DNA of 64,000 nucleotides from Flavobacteriaceae bacterium (GCA_013043685.1 JABDNT010000021.1:1-64000); one strand, 5' to 3'. Counted from the first letter of the stretch, positions 54,259-62,924 are shown. Notes: generated by a model not told the origin, from the letters alone. Translations and numbers: made by a program.

Positions 54259-54291
54259 ACATTGTGTCATTAATAATACATTTCACAATGT
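54259..54291 (-). promoter_or_regulatory. Inverted repeat in the lon leader
   Basis: A perfect 8-base inverted pair ACATTGTG (54259-54266) and CACAATGT (54284-54291) separated by 17 bases, just upstream of the lon ATG. It could be an operator or an mRNA hairpin near the start. Confidence 0.45.
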
Positions 54292-54463
54292 GCTCTTGAT
54301 TTTTTATTCGTTCAATATTAGCTGAAACGCCTAAATTCAGTAGGCTTTCAAGCTTTCTATGTCTAGTATAGTTCAATTGTTATGCCAACCCAAAAAAAAA
54401 ATTCCGGACAAGTGTAACAAATATTAAAGAGGGTTATCTTTAGGGTAAACATTAGTTTTTTAA

Positions 54464-55018
54464 TTGTCGCTAACCAGTCAAAATATAAATACGTTACTCG
54501 TTCTTTGTAAGCAAGGGAATCAATTAGCTCAGCTTGAAGTCTATAACCGATATCAGCAGGCAATGTACAATGTTTCAGTGCGAATAGTAAAAAACAGCGC
54601 AGAAGCTGAAGATATTATGCAGGAGTCGTTTATTACTGCCTTCAATAAGCTGGATACGTTCAAAGGTGATGCTTCTTTCGGAGCCTGGTTAAAACGCATT
54701 GTGATCAATAATAGTTTAACCCAATATCGTAAGAACAGTCGTTTTACTGTGGTTTCAGAAGATAGTATTTCAGAAGAAGCGCATCAGGATGAATTCGACC
54801 TCACTGAAGACGATAGATCGCAAATTAATGCGAAGAAACTATTGGATTGCATGAATGAATTACATGAAAGCTACAATAGGATTCTGAACCTTCACTTCAT
54901 TGAAGGCTATGATTATGAAGAAATATGTGAGATTTTAAATATCAGTTATGCTAACTGCAGAACGATGATATCCAGAGCTAAAGAGAGTTTACGTAAGAAA
55001 TTAACACAAGTAATATGA
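54464..55018 (+). CDS. ECF RNA polymerase sigma factor
   Basis: A 184-residue extracytoplasmic-function sigma factor. Region 2 contains AEDIMQESFITAFNKLDTFKGD and the GAWLKRIVINNSLTQYRK segment, and region 4 contains YNRILNLHFIEGYDYEEICEI with a helix-turn-helix NISYANCRTMISRAKESLRKK. The start is probably TTG at 54464, because the first in-frame ATG lies inside region 2. It heads an operon with the putative anti-sigma gene (4-base overlap) and two surface-protein genes. Confidence 0.9.
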   Translation: MSLTSQNINTLLVLCKQGNQLAQLEVYNRYQQAMYNVSVRIVKNSAEAEDIMQESFITAFNKLDTFKGDASFGAWLKRIVINNSLTQYRKNSRFTVVSEDSISEEAHQDEFDLTEDDRSQINAKKLLDCMNELHESYNRILNLHFIEGYDYEEICEILNISYANCRTMISRAKESLRKKLTQVI

Positions 55019-55557
55019 AAAAAGATACTATTGATAACCTATTCGAATCCCTGGAAGGTTCGTTTGATGTGCACCAAACCCCCGTTGGTCATGAGAAACG
55101 GTTCCTGGATCGTTTAAATGCCCAACAGGATTCGAAATCGCAGCGCAATTGGTGGAAACCATTGTCGATTGCGGCATCGATAGTAGTAATACTAGGCCTT
55201 GGTTTTTCAATATTGAAAAGCCCTGGACCATCTGGCGAATTAGCGAGTGTTTCTCCTGAAATGGAACAAACACAAAATTTTTTCGTCTTAGCCATCAACA
55301 GTGAAATCGAAAAACTAAAAAGTTTTGAAACACCGGATACGAAAAAACTTATCGATGACGCATTAATTCAAATATCCAACCTTGAGGAAGAATACCAACA
55401 GCTCAAAATCGATTTGGTGGAAAGCGGAAATGACAAACGAGTGATTTATGCAATGATCTCCAATTTCCAAAGCCGAATCGATCTTCTGGAACATGTTGTG
55501 GTGATCGTCGAGGATTTTAAAAACCTTAAAACGAATGAAAATGAAATTACTATTTAA
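55015..55557 (+). CDS. Putative anti-sigma factor
   Basis: A 180-residue protein with a short N-terminal cytoplasmic part (about 45 residues, with PVGHEKRFLDRLN), one membrane span (PLSIAASIVVILGLGFSIL) and an outer coiled-coil part of about 110 residues (LIQISNLEEEYQQLKIDLVE). The layout and 4-base overlap with the ECF sigma gene fit a membrane anti-sigma factor, although the ASD motif is not clear. It overlaps the next gene by 23 bases. Confidence 0.7.
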   Translation: MKKDTIDNLFESLEGSFDVHQTPVGHEKRFLDRLNAQQDSKSQRNWWKPLSIAASIVVILGLGFSILKSPGPSGELASVSPEMEQTQNFFVLAINSEIEKLKSFETPDTKKLIDDALIQISNLEEEYQQLKIDLVESGNDKRVIYAMISNFQSRIDLLEHVVVIVEDFKNLKTNENEITI

Positions 55558-56623
55558 ATCCCTTATTATACTCTTACTGCTGCCAATGATGGCAACAGCT
55601 AACGACAAATTCAAAGGCAAGTATACTAAAACAAAGACTTTGAATAAAGAATATACAGTGAACGCCAATGCCGGACTTAGGGTCTCGAACTCGTACGGCA
55701 ATATAGATATTACCTCCTGGAATGAAAACAGGACGGTTATTGAAGTCACTATTACCACAAATGGTAATAATGAAGATAAAGTCCAGAAGCGACTGGACGA
55801 TATAGATGTAGATTTCTCTGCAAGTGCATCGCAGGTTACAGCGAAGACTACTTTTAAAGGTGGTAAGTCAAGTTCATGGAGCCTCTGGGGCAACAAGAGT
55901 AATGTTCAAATGGAAATCAATTATGTGATCAAAGTCCCTGTGACCAACTCGGTCGATCTTGGAAATGATTACGGATCCATAAGCCTGAATCGCCTTGAAG
56001 GAAATGCAAAGATCAGTTGCGACTATGGCCAGATCGTGATTGGCGATCTAATGGCAGACGATAACTTGCTGAATTTCGATTATACCAACAACTCCACCAT
56101 AGATTATATGAAAAGTGGCCGTATCAATGCAGATTACTCCGGTTTTACTTTAGACAGAGCCGAAAAGATCGAATTGAACGCAGATTATACTAATTCAGAG
56201 ATCGTTGAAGTTGGTGATCTTAATTACAACAGTGATTACGGGAAACTTGTCGTGAATAAGGTAGGTAAGCTTATGGGAAGAGGAAGTTATCTCCCTAACA
56301 AGATAGGTACAGTTACCCGTTCACTTAATCTAAATACGGACTACGGCTCTATTTCTGTTGAGAAATTAGCCTCCTCGGTAAAAGAAGTAGTAATCAAATC
56401 GGATTATACGGGGGTCAAACTGGGTTACGACGCCGGTTTTAATTTCGACTTCGTGGTTAAACTTTCCTACGCAGGTTTTAACGAAGGAGACGACTTAGAA
56501 ATTACGTATAGCCATAAGAGCAATACGAACAGAACGTACGAAGGGTATCACGGAACCAAGAATTCGGGAAATACGATTAATATAAACTCCAGTTATGGAG
56601 GAGTTAGTCTTAAGAAACAATAA
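55535..56623 (+). CDS. Exported DUF4097-type repeat protein
   Basis: A 362-residue exported protein with signal peptide (LLFKSLIILLLLPMMATA). The rest resembles a DUF4097-type beta-helix, with repeats of the pattern (N/S/T)DYG or DYT/DYS about every 20-25 residues (LGNDYGSISLNRL, ISCDYGQIVI, LNADYTNSEIV, SDYGKLVV, NTDYGSISVE, SSYGGVSLKK). It lies in the ECF operon, so it is a likely target or effector of the sigma response at the cell surface. Two in-frame ATGs, 55535 and 55541, are both usable. Confidence 0.8.
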   Translation: MKMKLLFKSLIILLLLPMMATANDKFKGKYTKTKTLNKEYTVNANAGLRVSNSYGNIDITSWNENRTVIEVTITTNGNNEDKVQKRLDDIDVDFSASASQVTAKTTFKGGKSSSWSLWGNKSNVQMEINYVIKVPVTNSVDLGNDYGSISLNRLEGNAKISCDYGQIVIGDLMADDNLLNFDYTNNSTIDYMKSGRINADYSGFTLDRAEKIELNADYTNSEIVEVGDLNYNSDYGKLVVNKVGKLMGRGSYLPNKIGTVTRSLNLNTDYGSISVEKLASSVKEVVIKSDYTGVKLGYDAGFNFDFVVKLSYAGFNEGDDLEITYSHKSNTNRTYEGYHGTKNSGNTININSSYGGVSLKKQ

Positions 56624-56642
56624 CGGTCAAAAAACAATCAAC

Positions 56643-57371
56643 ATGAATAAATTATTTAAATTTTCACTTGTCATCGCCTTGATAATCTTTGGATGTGGCG
56701 ATATTATGGCCCAATGGGGCAAGAAAGTAGTAGGGAACGGAAATGTTACCACACGAACTGTTAACACGGGGAATTATGATGCAATTCGGGGCTTGGGTTC
56801 TATGGATATACATCTTCAGAAAGGTTCAGAAGGCACGATAACTGTAAAAACCGATGAGAATCTTCAGGAATATGTGATCGTGGAAGTAGTAAACGGAGCA
56901 CTTAAAATCCGCACAAAAAAGAATACCTACCTGAAAACCAAAAAAGGTATTCATGTATATGTTCCATTCGATGATATCTCTGAAGTGTCCTTGACGGGAT
57001 CCGGCGATATCGATACCGAGGATACGATTAACAGCGATGATCTGGAGATCAAAATTACCGGTTCGGGAGATGTAAACCTGGATGTTTCCGCAAATACTGT
57101 TGAGGCAACAGTCACAGGTTCCGGTGATATTGAAGTAAGTGGAAATACCACCAACCTTGAAGTTAGGGTTACAGGTAGTGGTGATTTTGACGGCGACGAG
57201 CTGCGTTCTGAAAATACCGAAGCTAGTGTTTCAGGTTCGGGTGATGTATCTGTCTACGCCAGTAAATATCTCAAGGCACGTGTAAGTGGTTCGGGAGATA
57301 TTCGTTACAATGGTAATCCTGAAAAAAGAGATACCAAGGCATCCGGATCCGGAACTATAAAATCAAACTAG
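56643..57371 (+). CDS. Head GIN domain (DUF2807) exported protein
   Basis: A 242-residue exported protein with signal peptide (MNKLFKFSLVIALIIFGCGD). The mature region is a DUF2807/GIN-type beta-helix with seven Gly-Ser-Gly repeats, the first six reading LTGSGDIDTE, ITGSGDVNLD, VTGSGDIEVS, VTGSGDFDGD, VSGSGDVSVY and VSGSGDIRYN. It is the last gene of the ECF operon. ATG at 56643 is preferred because it starts the signal peptide; the frame open from 56595 overlaps the upstream gene. The ligand is unknown. Confidence 0.88.
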   Translation: MNKLFKFSLVIALIIFGCGDIMAQWGKKVVGNGNVTTRTVNTGNYDAIRGLGSMDIHLQKGSEGTITVKTDENLQEYVIVEVVNGALKIRTKKNTYLKTKKGIHVYVPFDDISEVSLTGSGDIDTEDTINSDDLEIKITGSGDVNLDVSANTVEATVTGSGDIEVSGNTTNLEVRVTGSGDFDGDELRSENTEASVSGSGDVSVYASKYLKARVSGSGDIRYNGNPEKRDTKASGSGTIKSN

Positions 57372-57385
57372 AAAATGAACTAAAT

Positions 57386-57428
57386 AAAAAATCCGCTATC
57401 CCTTAACTGGTATAGCGGATTTTTTTTG
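57386..57428. terminator. Bidirectional terminator
   Basis: The stem AAATCCGCTAT and ATAGCGGATTT with A and T runs on either side, between the convergent ECF operon and DUF6252 gene. Confidence 0.85.
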
Positions 57429-57442
57429 TTCTAAATTTTAGA

Positions 57443-58840
57443 CTAAGGTAATTCCATAAGGAATTGCCCGTTGGTGATATTGAATGTTGTAGTATCTTCT
57501 CCGCTAAGGTCCTCAGCTAGGAAAAGAAATGCAGCTTCTATCGTTCCTCCTGTTTCAAGTTCATTTGCGATCACAATTATACTACCGTCTGTCGATGTGA
57601 ATTCCGTACCTCCCGGTTCTGTATAGAATCTTGCGATAGACTCTCCTGGAACAGCGGTACTCACAAAATCATAACTACCGGGTTCAAGGCTTTTCGGGAA
57701 AGTTACTTCAATGGATTCGCCTGTATCGCTATTGTATCCTCTGGCCGTTACAGTTTCAGTACCGGAGAAATCAAATTCGAAGGCATCGGCAAAATTAGCT
57801 GTCCAGCTGGCACCATCTATGGAGGCACTCATGCTGTTATTTGGATTTGACTCTCCCGGTTCATAAAGTACTTCGAAGTTCCCTTGGGTTATCTCCACTA
57901 CCGTATTATCAATACCCAGGGGATCCGTAGCTGTGAATTCGAAATTGGCCACTATACGACCCGTTAATGTGTTGAATTCGAGTATTTCTATTGTACCCGG
58001 ATCTGAAGACAGGTCTTCCGTTCCTAATCCTGGGTTATACTGTGCAATTAGTTTTGTTCCATCAGACAATTGCTCCATCGCAAAAGTTCCAACACCTAAG
58101 GATTCAGGGATATCAATTCTTATCTTTTCTCCCGATGAATTAAGTGCAATAATATTGATCATTGGCACGTCTGAAATCAGGTTCCGCTCCGTATTCACAG
58201 TTTCAGGTGTGAAATCTTCTCCATCTACCTTGGCAAAGAAATCGTCTGTAGTTCCTCCACCTCCACCACCGCCAGATACACCTTCAGTGTACGGTATGGA
58301 ATTAAACGCGCCATTGGAAATAGAAACATTTTCGATCACCGGATTTCCATCACCGTCGGTAACAGGATTTCCATCCGCATCGAGTGCGATACGGACACCT
58401 TCAAAACTAAAGGTTCCTGAAATGGTCATTTCATCAATATCTACTTCGGTAATAGTTAACAGTCCAAATCCACCTAATGCCGCGGCTGAAATAAACGGAT
58501 TGGTCTGATCTGCATCGATATAAACAGCAGTATTGACAGTTCCAACACCTGCAGAAAGGTCGAAGGTGTTTACACCACCATCTTCTACCGTTAGTGATAT
58601 ACTTTGTCCAGTGGCGTCTAGTTCTCCTGTAATTACAAGGGTGTTATCGTCATTAAAGAACGCACTTGCCATGCTAGCTGTCCATGCCTGGCCACCAATA
58701 GTGGCTACAAACTGTCCTTCCTCGGCAATTACTGTTTCTTCTTGTGGAAATTCACCTTCAAGGGGTTCATCATCACAGGCAGTAAATGGGAGCACGAGAA
58801 AAAATAACGATAACCAGCTTCCTAGTTGAAATTTCTTCAT
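57443..58840 (-). CDS. DUF6252-type lipoprotein with three repeated domains
   Basis: A 465-residue lipoprotein (lipobox FLVLPFTACDD). It contains three related domains of about 110-130 residues, each opening with a similar block: FVATIGGQAWTASMASAFF, FFAKVDGEDFTPETV, and MSASIDGASWTANFADAFEF. The closing part of each also recurs (for example ISGTFSFEGV, IVANFEFTATD, IEAAFLFLAED, each followed by a GxF(N/E/L) strand). A poly-Gly linker (GVSGGGGGGGTTDD) separates domain 1 from 2. I assign the domains to DUF6252 by resemblance. Function unknown; likely a surface beta-sandwich protein. Confidence 0.8.
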   Translation of the reverse strand: MKKFQLGSWLSLFFLVLPFTACDDEPLEGEFPQEETVIAEEGQFVATIGGQAWTASMASAFFNDDNTLVITGELDATGQSISLTVEDGGVNTFDLSAGVGTVNTAVYIDADQTNPFISAAALGGFGLLTITEVDIDEMTISGTFSFEGVRIALDADGNPVTDGDGNPVIENVSISNGAFNSIPYTEGVSGGGGGGGTTDDFFAKVDGEDFTPETVNTERNLISDVPMINIIALNSSGEKIRIDIPESLGVGTFAMEQLSDGTKLIAQYNPGLGTEDLSSDPGTIEILEFNTLTGRIVANFEFTATDPLGIDNTVVEITQGNFEVLYEPGESNPNNSMSASIDGASWTANFADAFEFDFSGTETVTARGYNSDTGESIEVTFPKSLEPGSYDFVSTAVPGESIARFYTEPGGTEFTSTDGSIIVIANELETGGTIEAAFLFLAEDLSGEDTTTFNITNGQFLMELP

Positions 58841-58890
58841 AAGTAAGTAAGTTTTCTTTGGTATCTAACGCAAACATAAGTAAAAATTGT

Positions 58891-60228
58891 CTATTCAGGC
58901 AGGTTTTTTGGCACCCTGAGAAGTAAAATAACACCGGTGGCGAAGAATAGAACCAGGAATAAGACCGAATTTCGCATTGAACCCGTAATCTGATCGATAA
59001 ATCCGTAAATGATCATTCCAACCACGATCCCAATTTTTTCGGCCACATCGTAAAAGCTGAAAAATGAGGTTGTGTCCTCTGTTTGGGGTAAGAATTTGGA
59101 GTAGGTGGAGCGTGATAAGGCCTGAATCCCTCCCATCACCAGGCCAACAGCACCGGCCGTACTGTAAAACTGAAATGGTGTTTCAATGAAGAAAGCGACC
59201 ACACAAATTGCCAACCAAATTATATTTATCACAATTAACGTAGGAATATTGCCATACTTGAAAGATGCTCTGGAAGTAAGATAAGCGCCAAGAACCGCCA
59301 CCAGTTGAATAATTAAAATACTCAGTATAAGTCCAATGGTTTTTTCACTACAGGATATGTCCTCACATCCTTCACACCAGCAAATCTCCTTTTCTCCGAA
59401 ATAGGTTGCCACCAGCATGACCGTTTGTACGGCCATACTATAAACAAAAAATGCCCCTAGATACCTTTTTAAACGGATGTTTTCCGACAGGGAATTATAT
59501 ACTCCTCTCAGTTCCTTGAATCCGTTGAATATCACTCTGCGTGTCACCTTATGACCTGAGGACACCCCCTTTGGCAGGTGAAAGAAGGTATACTGACTAA
59601 AGGACATCCACCATATACCTACCGTAATAAATGATATACGCATAGCCTTCATACTTGCTTCATCTCCTTCGCCCAAACCAAACCATTGGGGATTAAGCAC
59701 CATAATGAGATTGAAAATCAGCAATATCACACTTCCTATATAGCCCATAGAAAAGCCTTTGGCACTAATACTATCCTGCTGTTCTTTAAAAGCAATGTCC
59801 GGTAAATACGAATTATAGAAAACAAGGCTCGCCCAGAAACCTATCAAGCCGAAATAATAAAAGGTGAGGCTAAGATAGATGTGATCGAGATCGAAGAAAT
59901 AAAGTGCAATACAGGAAACACTGCCCAGGTAACAAAAAAACTGCATGAATACCTTTTTGTTTCCAACATAATCGGCAATTCCTGAAAGTATTGGTGATAA
60001 AACAGATACGGTGAGAAAGGCTGCCGCAGTAGTATAGCTTATTAATGGAGTGCTCCGTATTTCACCACCAAAAACAGTTACTGTTTCTACTCCAGCCGAA
60101 CTGAACAACGCCTGGTAGAATATTGGAAAAACTGCAGAAGCTATTACGAGACTGTAAACCGAATTCGCCCAGTCGTAAAACGCCCAGGCATTTAAAAGTT
60201 TCTTGCTCCCTTTGTTTAGGTTGGCCAT
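58891..60228 (-). CDS. UMF1-type MFS transporter
   Basis: A 445-residue permease with about twelve membrane spans, of the Atg22/UMF1 branch of the major facilitator superfamily (LLNAWAFYDWANSVYSLVIA is the typical start). A loop holds four cysteines in EICWCEGCEDISCSEK, which suggests disulfides or metal binding outside. The start at 60228 is chosen because the ATG at 60243 lies in the terminator hairpin of the upstream gene. The substrate is unknown. Confidence 0.88.
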   Translation of the reverse strand: MANLNKGSKKLLNAWAFYDWANSVYSLVIASAVFPIFYQALFSSAGVETVTVFGGEIRSTPLISYTTAAAFLTVSVLSPILSGIADYVGNKKVFMQFFCYLGSVSCIALYFFDLDHIYLSLTFYYFGLIGFWASLVFYNSYLPDIAFKEQQDSISAKGFSMGYIGSVILLIFNLIMVLNPQWFGLGEGDEASMKAMRISFITVGIWWMSFSQYTFFHLPKGVSSGHKVTRRVIFNGFKELRGVYNSLSENIRLKRYLGAFFVYSMAVQTVMLVATYFGEKEICWCEGCEDISCSEKTIGLILSILIIQLVAVLGAYLTSRASFKYGNIPTLIVINIIWLAICVVAFFIETPFQFYSTAGAVGLVMGGIQALSRSTYSKFLPQTEDTTSFFSFYDVAEKIGIVVGMIIYGFIDQITGSMRNSVLFLVLFFATGVILLLRVPKNLPE

Positions 60229-60255
60229 AAAAAAAGCTGCCATGATTTGGCAGCT
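60229..60255 (-). terminator. Terminator directly before the MFS start codon
   Basis: On the minus strand AGCTGCCA-AATCA-TGGCAGCT is followed by six or seven Ts that run straight into the ATG of the MFS gene. It ends the M48 gene transcript unless read through. Confidence 0.75.
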
Positions 60256-60283
60256 TCTAAATTAGTAAAATATTTGGAAGGAG

Positions 60284-61105
60284 TTATCTCCTTTTGAAAG
60301 AAGTAACTCCGAACTTTCTGGCCTCAGCCTTAGCCTCGGTAGCCCAACTGGTAATGTTATTTATTCGGGTCTGACTGGAAGGGTGCGTACTTAAAAATTC
60401 AGGAGGTGCCTGACCACCATTCGCCTTCATCCGCTTCCATAACTCGGCGGCTTCCAGAGGTTCGTAACCTGCCATTGCCATTAGAGTCAGGCCAATTCTA
60501 TCCGCTTCACTTTCGTGATTCCTGCTAAAAGGTAGCATCACCCCTACTGTTGAACCGATACCATAGTATTTATTAAAATCTTCCTGCGCCTTCGGATCCT
60601 TAGACAAAGCGACATTTCCGGCAACAGCCACTAGTCCCTGATACTGGGCCGCACTCATGCGTTGCTGTCCATGATTCGCCAGGGCATGCGCCACTTCATG
60701 TCCCATAACCGCAGCAATTCCTGCATCATTTTGAGCGATGGGAAGTATCCCGGTATAGAAAACAATCTTTCCGCCAGGCATACACCAAGCGTTGACGGCC
60801 GGATCATTCACTAGATTATATTCCCACTGATAATCTTTTAAGTAACCGGCATAGCCATTGGCATTTAACCATCGTTCAGAAGCGATGGCGATCTCCTGGC
60901 CTATTTTCTTAATTTTATTTGCTTCAGCGGTACCGGTAACTACATTATTTTCTGCGAGGAACTGATCGTATTGCTGAAAAGCCATTGGAAATATCTGAGA
61001 ATTTGGAACAAGCGCCATTGTCTTCTTCCCTGTAAACGGGTTAGTAGCACAGGCCACTATGAATACAAGGATTCCAAGAAGGGATAATGTCTTTTTAAAT
61101 TTCAT
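60284..61105 (-). CDS. M48 family metallopeptidase lipoprotein
   Basis: A 273-residue zinc peptidase of the Oma1/HtpX-like M48 group with lipobox (SLLGILVFIVACATN). It has the HEXXH motif in MGHEVAHALANHGQQRM and the third ligand region NHESEADRIGLTLMAMAGYEP. It would be anchored in a membrane facing the periplasm (BepA-like family, role in outer-membrane protein quality). The start at 61105 gives the lipoprotein signal; a longer frame upstream is not credible. Confidence 0.9.
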   Translation of the reverse strand: MKFKKTLSLLGILVFIVACATNPFTGKKTMALVPNSQIFPMAFQQYDQFLAENNVVTGTAEANKIKKIGQEIAIASERWLNANGYAGYLKDYQWEYNLVNDPAVNAWCMPGGKIVFYTGILPIAQNDAGIAAVMGHEVAHALANHGQQRMSAAQYQGLVAVAGNVALSKDPKAQEDFNKYYGIGSTVGVMLPFSRNHESEADRIGLTLMAMAGYEPLEAAELWKRMKANGGQAPPEFLSTHPSSQTRINNITSWATEAKAEARKFGVTSFKRR

Positions 61106-61250
61106 GCTAATCGAATTTATAATTTTCAATAAAGTTAATGATAAAAGTTTTATGATTTTTTTGTTGAGGTGCAAAAGATATACCATTATTTTTGATAACT
61201 GAAACAGATGGAACGACTTTTGATACAACTAGTCGAAAACACGTATAATT

Positions 61251-61763
61251 ATGAAAAACCTACTCTTATTTTTAGCTTTATCCGCGACCGTATTTCTAAC
61301 ATCTTGTGAAGGTGATCCGGGGCCTCCGGGAGAACCTGGAATTAACATCCTGGGCCAGGTATTTGAAGTTACTGTGAATTTCACGCCTGGAAATGGCTTT
61401 AGTCAAGTGGTTGATTTCCCATCCAATGTTGAAGTCTTTGAAAGTGATGCCGTCTTAGTGTATCTTTTAGAAGATGTAATCCCCGGAGCCGGAGGGACAA
61501 TCGATGTTTGGAGTCAGCTGCCACAAACCTTTTTCATAGGAGACAATACACTGGTTTACAGCTTTGACCATACATTCCTTGATGTGAGATTATTCCTCGA
61601 CGGAAATTTCGATTTAAATACCCTAGGGCCAACATTCACGGATAACCAAACGTTCCGTATTGCAATAGTTCCGTCGGAATTTGCAGATGCTAATATGTCT
61701 ATGGCCGAATTATTACAAACCATAAACCTGGAAGGAACAGATATTCAAACCATAGGAAATTAA
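61251..61763 (+). CDS. Small lipoprotein with a collagen-like segment
   Basis: A 170-residue lipoprotein (lipobox ATVFLTSCEGD). Directly after the lipid Cys comes a short collagen-like run GDPGPPGEPG, then a beta-rich domain with no recognised family. Such Gly-X-Y runs near the anchor are common in Flavobacteriaceae lipoproteins. It is the first gene of a likely unit with the two msrB genes (1-base gap). Confidence 0.8.
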   Translation: MKNLLLFLALSATVFLTSCEGDPGPPGEPGINILGQVFEVTVNFTPGNGFSQVVDFPSNVEVFESDAVLVYLLEDVIPGAGGTIDVWSQLPQTFFIGDNTLVYSFDHTFLDVRLFLDGNFDLNTLGPTFTDNQTFRIAIVPSEFADANMSMAELLQTINLEGTDIQTIGN

Positions 61764-61764
61764 T

Positions 61765-62244
61765 ATGAAACAAATTGTATTGATCGCTTTGTGTGCGATG
61801 TTTATGAGCTGCAACACCAAAGCTCAGAAAAGAGAAAAAGAAGAAACTATCTTCCCTGTCACAAAAACAGAGGCAGAATGGAAGTCCGAACTCACTGAAA
61901 TGGAATACTATGTGCTTCGCGAGGCAGGAACGGAACGGGCATTTACCAGTGAATTAAATAAAAACTATGAACCTGGAACCTATGTTTGCGCCGCCTGTCA
62001 GACTCCATTATTTAAAAGTGAACATAAATTTGATAGTGGAACGGGATGGCCTAGTTTCGATCGTGAAATAAAAGGTAATGTGATGTACGATACCGATTAT
62101 AAATTAGGGTACGGCCGCACAGAAGAATTATGTGCTAGCTGTGGTGGCCATCTGGGCCATATATTCAATGACGGACCGAAAGACACTACAGGAAAAAGGC
62201 ATTGTATCAATGGAGTTGCGTTGGATTTTATACCGAAGAACTAA
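61765..62244 (+). CDS. msrB: Exported peptide-methionine (R)-S-oxide reductase
   Basis: A 159-residue MsrB with a lipoprotein signal (LIALCAMFMSCNT). The enzyme domain has two CxxC zinc pairs (CAACQ and CASCGGHLGH), the core FDSGTGWPSFDREI and the catalytic Cys in RHCINGVALDF. Export would let it repair methionine-R-sulfoxide in envelope proteins. It is followed by a second msrB whose ATG overlaps this stop codon. Confidence 0.92.
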   Translation: MKQIVLIALCAMFMSCNTKAQKREKEETIFPVTKTEAEWKSELTEMEYYVLREAGTERAFTSELNKNYEPGTYVCAACQTPLFKSEHKFDSGTGWPSFDREIKGNVMYDTDYKLGYGRTEELCASCGGHLGHIFNDGPKDTTGKRHCINGVALDFIPKN

Positions 62245-62651
62245 TGACACAGAAACAATACGCCATTCAGAAGACCGAAGAACAGTGGCTGGAAGAGTTA
62301 GGCCCTGAACGGTACCGGATTTTACGACTGAAAGGAACAGAACGACCTTTCACTGGGGAGTACAATCTTAATTTCGATAAAGGTGCTTACGCCTGTGGGG
62401 CCTGTAAAACACAACTTTTTGATAGCAGTAGCAAGTTCGACAGTGGTTGCGGTTGGCCATCTTTTGATGATGCTATTGAAGGAACCGTGGAATATATCAG
62501 GGACACATCTCATGGCATGGTTAGAACAGAGATCCTTTGCTCTAATTGCGGTAGTCACCTTGGGCATGTATTTAATGACGGCCCTACGGAAACCGGACAA
62601 CGGTATTGCGTTAATTCACTATCGGTGGATTTTCAGAATAAAGAAGATTAA
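62244..62651 (+). CDS. msrB: Cytosolic peptide-methionine (R)-S-oxide reductase
   Basis: A 135-residue MsrB without a signal sequence. It has zinc pairs CGACK and CSNCGSHLGH, the core FDSGCGWPSFDDAI and the catalytic Cys in QRYCVNSLSVDF. The start ATG overlaps the TAA stop of the exported paralogue (TAATG), so the two are translationally coupled. Together they cover envelope and cytoplasm. Confidence 0.92.
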   Translation: MTQKQYAIQKTEEQWLEELGPERYRILRLKGTERPFTGEYNLNFDKGAYACGACKTQLFDSSSKFDSGCGWPSFDDAIEGTVEYIRDTSHGMVRTEILCSNCGSHLGHVFNDGPTETGQRYCVNSLSVDFQNKED

Positions 62652-62699
62652 ACCCTTTTCCTGTGAATAAGTCATAGTATAGAACTGAAATTCAATATT

Positions 62700-62924
62700 A
62701 TGAAACGATATTTACTTATTTTAGGTTTAGGAGCATTTCTACTAACAAGCTGCGCAACAAGAGTTGTAACCACTACTCCCGCAGCATCATCGAAGGTCGT
62801 GGTTATTAAAAAAGCGCCTCGAAACCATAAGGTTGTGGTAGTGAACGGAAAACGCTATTATCGTTGGAACGGAAACCATTACCGCAAAACCAGAAACGGT
62901 TATGTACTTGTAAAACTTCGATAA
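62700..62924 (+). CDS. Small basic lipoprotein
   Basis: A 74-residue lipoprotein (lipobox LGAFLLTSCAT) whose mature part is strongly basic and aromatic, ending with RYYRWNGNHYRKTRNGYVLV. This type of Arg/Tyr/Trp-rich tail is seen in small envelope proteins of Bacteroidota. No function is assigned. Confidence 0.75.
   Translation: MKRYLLILGLGAFLLTSCATRVVTTTPAASSKVVVIKKAPRNHKVVVVNGKRYYRWNGNHYRKTRNGYVLVKLR

Noticed and set aside
55363-55896. 177-codon minus-strand frame across the anti-sigma and DUF4097-type genes
   Set aside because: It crosses two overlapping operon genes with good starts and signal sequences, and has no motif of its own.
57933-58508. 191-codon plus-strand frame opposite the DUF6252 lipoprotein
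   Set aside because: Ser/Pro-rich antisense of a repeat protein with a good signal peptide on the minus strand.
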